Positions 54,675 to 62,613 of a stretch of DNA of 64,000 nucleotides are shown piece by piece. Positions within the stretch are counted from its first letter, which is position 1; every line of letters begins with the position of its first letter. This DNA is from Agelaius tricolor (Eukaryota > Chordata > Aves > Passeriformes > Icteridae). The stretch spans positions 76,465,001 to 76,529,000 of the forward strand of contig JALJCS010000002.1 in the NCBI GenBank assembly GCA_023055355.1, read 5' to 3'. The position numbers and the translations under genes are program-made. The notes below the pieces were generated by a model that saw only the letters and a program-made list of their open reading frames with translations, had not been told where the DNA came from and made no database searches.

Positions 54675-56352
54675 GTGAGGGAACGCCAGACGCCTCCGCC
54701 GCTCCGGCGGGCTGGGCCCCGGCACTGCGGGCCCCTCGCCGCCCCTTCCGCCGCTGCGCGGTCCCCGGGCGTGCCGGGCTGATGGCTGCCCCAGGGCTGA
54801 TGGCTGCCCCAGGGCTGGCTCCAGCCGGGCGGGCGTGTCCGTCCTGCCTCGGGCCGATGCTGATCTAAATCCTGGTCGCTCGGGGCGTTCGTCCTCGCCG
54901 AAGCCTCCGTATTTCCCTGGAGCACTGCCGACCACAGCGCCTGCTAAACGCAGTAGGGCTGCTTTTCGAACCCGTGTGGGATGTCTTAGGGTGCTACAGG
55001 CTACAGAGTCCTGCTTTGAAATAGCCGGAGAGTTGAACTCTGAGGCAGCAGCCTCAGAAACGATGTGTAACTATTGTGTTGATGTTTCAAGGACCAAGTG
55101 TTGAACTTCATGGCGTTTCTTGCATGGAGAGTTTTGAAACTAAATCTCCTCTATACTCTTCTTTGTTTTCTTGTTGATGGGAACTTTAATAATAGGTCTC
55201 GTGTAATACGTATATTTCTTCCTAAGTGCTTGTAAGGAACAGACTTAACACAACTGCATCTGCTCTATTTCCTGGTTCACTGGGAGGAAATTTTGGATGT
55301 TTGATTTATTTCCTCGTGGATACAGCAGCTAATCATGTTGAAATGAACTGATTTACCTCTTACTGCTTAGAGAGCTCTTGAGTGAATCAAAACACTCTTC
55401 ATTCTATCCAGAATGATAATTTCTGCAGAGTTCATATTTTGAAAGTTATTTGCCAGGGTCGATAACTGGAATCTATCTTTACGTACTTGTATTCATCAAG
55501 GAACGTTTTTGTTTCTGTTGACCAGTGGTAGCACATCTTCGGGAGGTCAAGCCATTCACTGGGAAGCCACCACTGGGTCCAGGTGACAGGTGCAAAGCAT
55601 AAGCATTGGTCAGAGGCTGGACTTACTAAGTGTCAGTTTGATTTCCATGAAGATCTCCTTACATTCATTAGGAAGACATTTTCCTCTGAACCTCTTAATC
55701 AGTTATGTGAATAAATAATAAAACTTCAAAAAATCAGGTACCCTTTAGAAAACCTATCTTACATTGTGGGGTTTTTTTTATTCTAGATGTTGCACTTAAT
55801 CTTCAATAAAGTATTGGTAAAAATATATTGTCCTTAAAAAAATCGTGCTGCCACTTTTGAAACTGATTTATCATAAAATGTATCCTTTTATAATGGACAG
55901 AGCAAGGGAGCAAGAAAGAAAGAAAGAGGTTTTGTCTATAAGCTAAATGGATAATTCTAATCAGAATCACAGAATTCAGAGTCACAGAATAGTCTAAGTT
56001 GGAAGGATCATTGAGTCCAGTTCTTAAGTGAATGGCACATATGGGGATAAAACCCACAACTTTGGCATTATTGGCACCATGCTCTGACCATAAATGATGC
56101 ATGGCAAAGCTGAGGTTTACATGTACTACACTTCTCAATGTCTCTCCCATGTGCTTCAGGTATTTTGGTGGGTTTTTTTTTCTAAATTGTTATTTTTCTG
56201 TCTCTTGTTGATTTCCAGGAGAGCCCTATCGGCTTTTAAGCGGTGTAGAATATGTTGTTGGACGCAGGAACTGCACAATTTTGATTCAGGATGATCAGTC
56301 CATCAGCCGAAGTCACGCAGTTCTGACCGTAAGTCGGCCTGAAACAAGCCCT
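54644..56352 (+). CDS. NBN: Nibrin (NBN), exons 1-2 only; rest beyond the window
   Basis: NBN is the regulatory subunit of the nuclear MRE11-RAD50-NBN complex, which senses DNA double-strand breaks and helps activate ATM. Exons visible: 54644-54674 and 56219-56352, giving 55 codons in phase 0. The start [20 protein letters not shown] matches the conserved nibrin N-terminus. The FHA phosphopeptide-binding signature is present: Gly25-Arg26 (VVGRRN), Ser40 and His43 (SISRSH). Exon 2 has 134 coding bases, the length I recall for human exon 2. Exon 3, which continues the FHA domain, is not found between 56353 and the provirus. The remaining exons must lie right of 64000 if the gene is intact, which would put the provirus in intron 2. 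Confidence 0.95.
54675..56218 (+). other. NBN: NBN intron 1
   Basis: 1.54 kb. The first 270 bases are CpG island with an 18-base tandem duplication (gctgatggctgccccagg, near 54779-54814). The rest is AT-rich and holds a SINE at 55961-56091. No coding exon seen. Confidence 0.85.
55961..56091 (-). mobile_element. tRNA-Ile-derived SINE (TguSINE1-like), minus strand
   Basis: On the minus strand it begins with a tRNA-Ile-like segment (ggtcagagcatggtgccaat), has a B-box-like ggttttatcc (56045-56054) and runs into a CR1-like tail ending in degraded attctgtg repeats. It has the same architecture as the copy at 51424, in the opposite orientation. It lies in NBN intron 1. Confidence 0.78.
56219..56352 (+). 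CDS. NBN: NBN exon 2
   Basis: 134 bases completing Gly11 and encoding [20 protein letters not shown] and on to SRPETSP, the first half of the FHA domain. The acceptor is gatttccag and the donor gtaagt at 56353. A second perfect gtaagt inside the exon at 56329 is in frame, and using it would remove 8 codons. Confidence 0.93.
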
Positions 56353-56860
56353 GTAAGTAGCCACCATTTTACTGCATTATCAGTGCTGTGTGGGGGTGAT
56401 CCAGGCTGCCATGACCATGCATGCTCTCATTTTGCTCTCACCAGTTTTATGCTTGGAGTAGAACCATTGATCACCTGTAGTTTATTTTTTTTAATCTTGA
56501 AATTTGGTTTTTTTTTCCCTTAGGTTTGTTTGCTTTCATTGAGGAATTTTGTGGCATAATTTTAGTAGTCCAAGCTTCCTTTTATCCCAAAGATTCACTA
56601 GGAATTTGTATTAAATAATCATAGCAGGAAAATGATGCAATTAAGTTTCATTACACAGATAAATTTTAGGTTCTGGGAAGTGCTTTAGTTGTTTTACTGC
56701 AGACTTAGCTTCTGTTTCATTTCACATCATTAATTCTGTATTTGCTTAGGGCACGGAAAAGAAAAATATACCAAGGAGAATTAGCAATCAGCAATTTACT
56801 GTCACTGAGTGTTGTGACAGTTACAGATGTTTTGAAGCCAGTCAACAGAAATTTCATTTA
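56353..56860 (+). other. NBN: Start of NBN intron 2 before the provirus
   Basis: About 500 bases of AT-rich intron sequence with no exon 3 and no other feature recognised. The junction with the LTR is placed at 56861, where GC content and sequence character change. Confidence 0.7.
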
Positions 56861-57085
56861 TGTAACCTGTCCCAGTCTCTCTGCAAGCCTCTCAAGTCCC
56901 TGGGCCTTACCCGGGTCGGCAGAGAGTGGGGGGGTAGCCCCACCACGGCCGACTGCGGGGAGACACTCTCTGTGCCCCGAGGGTGCTGAGGGCACTCAGG
57001 CTGGCTGCCTTCGCTGCAGCAGAGACGACCGAGACGTCGGTGGAAGAGGAAAGGGGCCGACTCCCAGCAGGGGGTATTCCAAGGT

Positions 57086-57091
57086 TTTATT
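57086..57091 (-). terminator. LTR polyadenylation signal
   Basis: AATAAA on the minus strand, about 80 bases past the TATA-like element, as expected for a retroviral R region. It ends proviral transcripts and is antisense to NBN. Confidence 0.75.
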
Positions 57092-57166
57092 AAGGAGTCC
57101 CGAGGGAGCTCCTATACCTCAGGGGGTTCCTCCTGCCGAGAGCACTGGGGGACGTTCGGAGCTTAC

Positions 57167-57173
57167 ATTTAAA
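57167..57173 (-). promoter_or_regulatory. LTR TATA-like element
   Basis: TTTAAAT on the minus strand in the U3 of the 3' LTR. Transcription from it would run toward lower coordinates, into NBN intron 2 and antisense to NBN exons 2 and 1. Confidence 0.55.
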
Positions 57174-57526
57174 GGGGGGAGGAAACTAACATAGATAAAA
57201 TCCTACTGACCAATAGGTATCTCTGGGGGATGGGTGCTGGGGGGACAGACATACAAAACAGAGTATGGGGCAGGACTTGGGGGGTTGACCCTTGGCCCCT
57301 GGCTAATCACTCGACAACTTGGACCGAAACTTCTAGGTAGGGGGCTGGGATGTCGAGGTGACTGGCAGAGAGCCAGGGTGGGGGTTTTGGAGATCTTATC
57401 CCAGGAAAGGGATAACACAAAAGGAGGGGGGGGGGTTGCAGTCTGGGATAAACCATTTGGAAAAATCATGGGAATACAAAACCAACTACTTCAAGGTATT
57501 ACAAAATATAAGAACGCACTACAACA

Positions 57527-57540
57527 TCTCCCTCTTTTCG
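57527..57540 (-). other. Polypurine tract
   Basis: On the minus strand, CGAAAAGAGGGAGA immediately precedes the U3 TGTTGT. A purine run in this position is the plus-strand primer of retroviral reverse transcription. Confidence 0.85.
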
Positions 57541-57594
57541 TTTAAATAAAAAAGGAAGAGGCACCTAAACATTAAATTTCAGCTCGGAGTGCTA

Positions 57595-58887
57595 TCAATC
57601 CTCAGCAAACCAAGGCTGTTTTGTAAATTCTGCAGAGGTTTCTGTCTCTTCCTCAGAAGAGGTGGGAACAGTCACCTGATTGACCTCTAAAGGGGAAATA
57701 GCTTTCGAGATCAGTTTGGTCACAATGCTCTTGATGATCCCAAAACTGATCAAAATAACAAGAAGAACAAGCAAAACTAAAAATACAGATTTCAAAATGG
57801 ATTTGACCCAGCCCGAGAGTCCCCATCCCTGAAAGAGTCCATCCATCCAGTCCGCTGTTTCTTGCTTGATGTCTTGGACCATTTGTTGCATCTTCCCGAT
57901 GATTTTGTGGACATTTTCAGCTTTGGATGACAGATTCAGGCAACAGAGACCTTCAAACTCCTCACAACGATGATTATGTAGCAAGAGGAGAAAATCAATT
58001 GCAGCCCGATTTTGTAGGGTGGCTTGCCTTGTTGTTTCATCGTCTGCCAGGAGGTCTGAAAGTGCAGCTGATGTAATATTGGCCTGTTTAGCAACCCAAC
58101 ACTCTAGATGTGATAATTCGCCTAGAGCTTTCGCTGCAGACACCCATGGCAAAAACACGGTGATCGCAACCCCTTTTGGTTTGGACCAATGTACAATTTC
58201 AGAATCGCAATTTGGGTCCAGATTCTTTAAATCTCTCTTTTTGCGGGCCGAATTGCGGGTGTTGGTTTTGGTTCGCCAATCCATAATTTGGGTTTTGTTG
58301 GGTGTAAACAGGCTCAGCTTTCCAATGGTGCATGGACCTCCGATTAGACGAGAGGGGATGCCTGCCCATGCCCTGTCCCCGCAAATGAGGAAAAACCCCT
58401 TAGGAAGGGCACGGGGCTTATTATCAGGAGTAGAAGGTATTCCTACTTGGGAAATTTTCTTACACCAAATTTTTGCTGTATAATTCACTTTAAACTGTTT
58501 GACTTCATGGTACAAGTCTACTTGATCTTTTGGTGTAAACGTAAACTGAACACAATAGAATGCCTTGGCAGAACCAAGGAGTTCAAATTCTTGGGGTTCT
58601 TTTTCTGCTACTGCTTGTCTATCAATTAATTTTGACCAAGGGGATAACGGATTATATACTGGGGGAAGGGGAGCAGCTAATGTTGGCGGAAATTCATCAT
58701 ATTTGGATGGGATCCCCACAAGGCAAGTGGACATCGGGTCAGACACAGAAGAGGCTGACAGGCAAATGTGGTCTTGGTTGAGGACTCTGGCGAGGGTGGT
58801 CCACACATTTGCTTGGGGCTGTGGAACAATCCACATCTGACCTGGATGGACGGCTGTCAACCGAAGCAACGGAAGGATGGGGCTCAT
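57595..58887 (-). CDS. env: ERV envelope glycoprotein (env), 430 aa, uninterrupted
   Basis: Retroviral surface/transmembrane precursor. The ATG at 58887 is the first in frame after a stop at 58915-58917. SU covers about residues 1-218 and ends in a furin-type RKKR (215-218). In TM, Cys227 and Cys263 flank a hydrophobic internal fusion-peptide-like segment. The conserved LQNRAAIDFL motif is at 291-300, followed by a CX6CC motif (Cys308, Cys315, Cys316). The membrane anchor is about 367-388 and the cytoplasmic tail about 42 residues. N-glycosylation sequons are at 135, 197, 270 and 318. Internal fusion loop plus CX6CC is the alpharetrovirus-type TM arrangement. SU is short for a retroviral envelope and the N-terminal signal sequence is weak, so the leader may be partly supplied by splicing. 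Intactness is observed; function is not established. Confidence 0.93.
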   Translation of the reverse strand: MSPILPLLRLTAVHPGQMWIVPQPQANVWTTLARVLNQDHICLSASSVSDPMSTCLVGIPSKYDEFPPTLAAPLPPVYNPLSPWSKLIDRQAVAEKEPQEFELLGSAKAFYCVQFTFTPKDQVDLYHEVKQFKVNYTAKIWCKKISQVGIPSTPDNKPRALPKGFFLICGDRAWAGIPSRLIGGPCTIGKLSLFTPNKTQIMDWRTKTNTRNSARKKRDLKNLDPNCDSEIVHWSKPKGVAITVFLPWVSAAKALGELSHLECWVAKQANITSAALSDLLADDETTRQATLQNRAAIDFLLLLHNHRCEEFEGLCCLNLSSKAENVHKIIGKMQQMVQDIKQETADWMDGLFQGWGLSGWVKSILKSVFLVLLVLLVILISFGIIKSIVTKLISKAISPLEVNQVTVPTSSEEETETSAEFTKQPWFAED

Positions 58888-58932
58888 TCTGATGACACCA
58901 GGGCTGAGTTCAGATCAAAGGAAAACACTAAA

Positions 58933-58955
58933 ACTGAAAATAAAAAATGTTAGGG
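58933..58955 (-). promoter_or_regulatory. Candidate splice acceptor for env mRNA
   Basis: On the minus strand a CCCTAAC branch-point-like sequence is followed by a T-rich tract ending in AG at 58935-58934, 46 bases before the env ATG and just after the pol stop. Retroviral envelopes are made from singly spliced RNA, and this is the best acceptor in the pol-env interval. The matching donor would lie upstream, outside the window. Confidence 0.6.
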
Positions 58956-58983
58956 ATGAGGTCCAGGTAACAACAATTTAACT

Positions 58984-61900
58984 TTAAAGAGTCTGACGGC
59001 GCTTCCTCCTCCAGCAGGCACTGGCTACCTGTGTTGCAGCTTTGTCCTTTGACACCTTAGGAATGTATGGTCTCACCCACCTGGAGGGGATCCATCTCAA
59101 GCCTGAGGGAGTGGATACGCACGCATATCCCCTACCCCAGACTACGAGCTCATGGGGCCCCTCTATTTTCCAAGTTTCAGGGTCCTTTATGAGGACTGGC
59201 GGACGGACTTTTAATTTGTGCTGACTGTTCTCGTTAAAATGTCTTACAATAGGTGGGTTAAGGTTTTCAAAGGTACAGTTCAAAAAGTTCAGTGTGAACA
59301 GTGCTTTGGACAGCTGGATTTGAGGGGTCTCTGTTTTCATCACTTCACGTTGCCGGTGAAGAACCTTTTTTAGGTTCTGATGGGCTCTCTCCACCACAGC
59401 TTGGCCTGTCGGGGAATAGGGGATGCCTGTTTTGTGTTCTATTCCCCATTGCTGCAGGAAGCTCTGAAGGTCTTTGGACTTGTACGCTGGGCCATTGTCT
59501 GTTTTGATGACCTTAGGGATTCCTAATGTGGAAAAGGCTTGCATGAAATGCTTCTTTACCTCACTGGCTTTCTCCCCTGTGTGGGCAGAAGCATAGATGG
59601 CACCAGAAAAGGTATCCACGGAGACGTGGACATATTTAAATCTGCCAAATGATGGGATGTGGGTTACATCTGTCTGCCACACTTCGCAGCTCTGCAAGCC
59701 CCTAGGGTTTGCACCTGCACTTAAGGTAGGTAGTGACTGATTTTGACAAGAAGGGCACGTGGCTACGATGGCCTGGGCTTGTTTGTGCTTCAGATGGAAT
59801 TGTCGGACCAAGGCAGGTGCATTCTGATGGAAAAATTGATGACTGATCTTTGCTTGTTGGAATACCTCTGGAAGCGGGGCCATCTTGGCTGTAGCCGCAA
59901 GGGCATCAGCTTTCCGGTTACCTTCTGCAATGAACCCCGGCAGGTCTGTGTGTGACCTAACATGCATTACATAAAATGGGTGTTCTCGGCCAGAAATAAT
60001 TCTTACTAACTTAGAAAGTAATTCATATAAAGGAATGTTGGAAACTTCTTGCAACACAGCATTCTCTGCCCTAGACACTACACCTGCAACATAAGCTGAA
60101 TCAGTAACTACATTTAAAGGCTCAGGAAACTTCTCAAAAGCTCTGACTACAGCGGCCAACTCAGCAATTTGGGGTGATCCTTCCACCTTGGCAATATCTG
60201 CTTCCCACTGTTGAGTTTGGGGATCTTTCCAAGTTACCACTGACTTGTGAGACGCACCAGACGCATCAGTAAAAACTGTCAGTGCTTTTAGAGGTGTCCT
60301 GCTCTGAATACTTGTCAGTGATAATGAAAACTGAACATCTGAGTTGAAAATTTTGTGGGCCGGTCTGTGAATTGAAATTTGGCCTGTGTAGCTATCTAGG
60401 GCTAATTGCAAGGCTTCATTCTCTTGATAAAATTGCTCTAGCATTGCTTGAGACAAATGGCCTGATTTCAGGTTTAAGGAAATGTAAATGCAGTCAAAGT
60501 CACACCCTGCCAATTCTCTGATCCGTATCCTTGCTTTCCGGATCAATTCTGCCATCAGCTCCTGTGGCATTGTCATCCTTTTTGACCTGTTGTGACTGAG
60601 AAAGACCCACTCTATAATTAAGAGGGGATCTTTCTTGACCTGGTCCTTTTTCTTTGCCTGGACAGTTTCCCACTGAAAAATCATACCATGGAGATGTGGC
60701 AGTTTGCCTAAGATGATAAATTTGAAGGGGAGACCCTGCTGGCACCTGTGGGCCTGCCTAGTAGACATGATTTCCTGAACTTTCTCCAGTGCGGTTTTCG
60801 CTTCCTGGGTGAGGGTCCTAGGAGCACTAAGGTCATCTCCCCCTTTTAACAAATTGAAAAGGGGGGCTAGGTCTTCGGTGGAAATGCCTAGCCAAGGTCT
60901 CACCCAATTTAAGGATCCACAAAGTTGATGGAGATTCGCTAAGGTTTTGATATCATGTTTGATAGTCAATTTTTGCGGCACAATGGTCCGCTTTCCAATC
61001 TCAAGGCCCAGGTACTTCCAAGGTGGCATCTTTTGAATCTTTTCTTCTTGGAGCTCGAACCCTGCAGCAACCAATGCATTGATTGTCAGGTCAAGTGTGT
61101 GAGTAAGCATGTCATCACTTGGGGCACACACCAGGATGTCATCCATGTAGTGCAGGATGATGGAATCTCCTGCAGCTTCACGGACTGGAGACAACAAGGA
61201 AGAGACATACCTCTGGCAAATCACAGGACTGACTTTCAGTCCCTGAGGGAGGGTCGTCCAATGGTATCTCTTCATTGGGGCCTCCAGGTTAATGGTGGGA
61301 ACCGAGAAGGCAAAACGCGGAGCATCGTCAGGATGTAGGGGAATGTGAAAAAAACAATCTTTGATGTCAATTACAGCTAAAGACCAATTTTGTGGAAGCA
61401 TGCTTGGTGAGGGCATTCCTGGTTGTAGGGACCCCATGTCCTCAATAACGTTGTTGATTTGACGGAGGTCATGGAGTAGTCTCCACTTGTCTTTGTTTGG
61501 TTTTTTAATGACAAAGACAGGCGAATTCCACGGCGACGTGGTCTCCACAATGTGACCTTTTTCTAACTGCTCTTGTACAAGTTCTTCAAGCGCCTTTAAT
61601 TTGGTTTTATTGAGCGGCCACTGAACTACCCTTATTGGAGTGTCAGTTTTCCAAATCAATTTTTGGGCATGGCGCACCTCAGCGACCGCTCCCCGAAAAA
61701 CCTGCGGGTTTTCTGGGATGTCAATTGTGGTTCCCCATTGAACCATTAAATCTCTGCCCCAGAGGGGCTCTGTGTAGTCTAAAACAAACGGGCGAATGGA
61801 AGCTATTTTGCCATTGGGTCCCTCAATTTGAACAACGTTTTTTGACTGTCTTGCCAATTGAATTCCCCCTACACCTTGCACGTGTCCTGCTACGTTTTGC

Positions 61901-62613
61901 AATTCCCAGTGTGATGGCCACTCTTTAGATGGAATAATCGTGACATCTGCTCCAGTATCTAAAAGTCCTTGTATGGACTTGTACTCACCACCACGGTGTA
62001 ACCCACATGATAGCTTGGGTTTTTCTTTTCCCAATACCTGAGTCCAGCAGACATTGGGAAGGAGTTTACCTCTGAGGGTATTTGCTTGCTCCTGGTCCCA
62101 TGGAGGCTCAGGTACTGGGATGGCTTGGGCTATGATTTGGCCTTTGGGCAAGTACACGGGTGGATGAGTACAGTGAAGCCATATGACAAATTGTTTCGGG
62201 TCTGATGATATGAGACCCGGAGGAATAATAATTTCTTGGGGTGTGTGTTTTGTGTCCCCAAGGACGACATACTTACTGTGACGCTTCTGGCAAAGCTGTG
62301 TCCAAGTACCTGGTTGTTCAGGGTTAACAGATATGAAATGCCAGTTAGTGTCTCTGAGATGGAGAGGTTCAGTCAACGCCAGCCTGTAAGGATTATGGGA
62401 AGAGTCAGTGGTTAAAATTGGTCTGGGATTATTCCAAGGAAATGAATGTTCTGTTTTGTTCAAAGCCAGTGCCTCGCTTGGCACCGATACATCTTTTACA
62501 CTAGATTTCTTTTCCCTCCCCCGTACTTGAATTGAGCCCACCCTATTTTTGTCATAGCGCTGGGGAAAGGAGCGCTCTTTACTCAGTTTTTTGAGAGGTG
62601 GTCCTTTGGGCAA
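58984..62613 (-). CDS. pol: ERV pro-pol polyprotein (dUTPase-like, protease, RT, RNase H, integrase), 1209 codons
   Basis: One frame without stops, reached from gag by -1 frameshifting. Numbering starts at the Met at 62613; the mature N-terminus lies upstream in gag. Residues about 70-170 resemble a dUTPase (YLPKGQIIAQAI) with a degraded active-site motif. The aspartic protease has DTGAD at 219-223. Reverse transcriptase has Asp416 and YMDD at 489-492. RNase H has Asp783, Glu818, Asp838 and Asp903. Integrase has a zinc domain with His925, His929, Cys953 and Cys956, then Asp982, Asp1039 and Glu1075 (D,D-35-E), and a basic Trp-rich C-terminal domain. Together these enzymes mature the polyprotein, copy viral RNA into DNA and insert it in the genome. 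All signature residues are present. The order dUTPase-protease-RT is betaretroviral, but protease and polymerase share one frame. Confidence 0.96.
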   Translation of the reverse strand: MPKGPPLKKLSKERSFPQRYDKNRVGSIQVRGREKKSSVKDVSVPSEALALNKTEHSFPWNNPRPILTTDSSHNPYRLALTEPLHLRDTNWHFISVNPEQPGTWTQLCQKRHSKYVVLGDTKHTPQEIIIPPGLISSDPKQFVIWLHCTHPPVYLPKGQIIAQAIPVPEPPWDQEQANTLRGKLLPNVCWTQVLGKEKPKLSCGLHRGGEYKSIQGLLDTGADVTIIPSKEWPSHWELQNVAGHVQGVGGIQLARQSKNVVQIEGPNGKIASIRPFVLDYTEPLWGRDLMVQWGTTIDIPENPQVFRGAVAEVRHAQKLIWKTDTPIRVVQWPLNKTKLKALEELVQEQLEKGHIVETTSPWNSPVFVIKKPNKDKWRLLHDLRQINNVIEDMGSLQPGMPSPSMLPQNWSLAVIDIKDCFFHIPLHPDDAPRFAFSVPTINLEAPMKRYHWTTLPQGLKVSPVICQRYVSSLLSPVREAAGDSIILHYMDDILVCAPSDDMLTHTLDLTINALVAAGFELQEEKIQKMPPWKYLGLEIGKRTIVPQKLTIKHDIKTLANLHQLCGSLNWVRPWLGISTEDLAPLFNLLKGGDDLSAPRTLTQEAKTALEKVQEIMSTRQAHRCQQGLPFKFIILGKLPHLHGMIFQWETVQAKKKDQVKKDPLLIIEWVFLSHNRSKRMTMPQELMAELIRKARIRIRELAGCDFDCIYISLNLKSGHLSQAMLEQFYQENEALQLALDSYTGQISIHRPAHKIFNSDVQFSLSLTSIQSRTPLKALTVFTDASGASHKSVVTWKDPQTQQWEADIAKVEGSPQIAELAAVVRAFEKFPEPLNVVTDSAYVAGVVSRAENAVLQEVSNIPLYELLSKLVRIISGREHPFYVMHVRSHTDLPGFIAEGNRKADALAATAKMAPLPEVFQQAKISHQFFHQNAPALVRQFHLKHKQAQAIVATCPSCQNQSLPTLSAGANPRGLQSCEVWQTDVTHIPSFGRFKYVHVSVDTFSGAIYASAHTGEKASEVKKHFMQAFSTLGIPKVIKTDNGPAYKSKDLQSFLQQWGIEHKTGIPYSPTGQAVVERAHQNLKKVLHRQREVMKTETPQIQLSKALFTLNFLNCTFENLNPPIVRHFNENSQHKLKVRPPVLIKDPETWKIEGPHELVVWGRGYACVSTPSGLRWIPSRWVRPYIPKVSKDKAATQVASACWRRKRRQTL
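62538..62576 (-). promoter_or_regulatory. Candidate frameshift-stimulating stem-loop/pseudoknot
   Basis: Nine bases after the slippery site, AGCGCT (62576-62571) can pair with AGCGCT (62561-62556) around a 9-base loop containing CCCC. G triplets just downstream (62543-62541 and 62539-62537) could pair with the loop to form a pseudoknot. Position and form suit a -1 frameshift stimulator. The structure is inferred by eye. Confidence 0.5.

Larger units (their letters stand above)
54070..54950. promoter_or_regulatory. NBN: CpG island / NBN promoter
   Basis: Very GC-rich, CpG-rich sequence containing the GC-box minisatellite, the NBN 5' UTR, exon 1 and the start of intron 1. No TATA box is seen. 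Transcription is expected to start in roughly 54480-54600. Confidence 0.7.
56861..57526 (-). repeat. 3' LTR of the provirus
   Basis: About 666 bases. The outer U3 end on the minus strand starts TGTTGTAGTGCG directly after a purine tract, and this boundary is firm. The other end, ...GGTTACA at 56861, is chosen for its terminal CA and change in composition and could be off by some tens of bases. A TATA-like TTTAAAT lies at 57167-57173 and AATAAA at 57086-57091 (minus strand), so R should lie roughly 57145-57070 and U5 below it. The R-U5 part is GC-rich. Confidence 0.8.

Noticed and set aside
53936..54935. Open frames of about 300 codons on both strands (Pro/Arg/Gly-rich)
   Set aside because: They arise from the stop-poor GC minisatellite and CpG island. 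Translations are repeats of Pro-Gly-Ala-Arg, and one runs straight through NBN exon 1 in the wrong frame.
56742..57194. 150-codon + strand frame overlapping the NBN intron 2/LTR junction
   Set aside because: It crosses from intron into GC-rich LTR sequence. No NBN exon 3 sequence is present in it.
58019..58483. 154-codon open frame on the + strand inside the provirus, and similar + strand frames through 63976
   Set aside because: They are complements of the intact env, pol and gag frames and have no motifs of their own.
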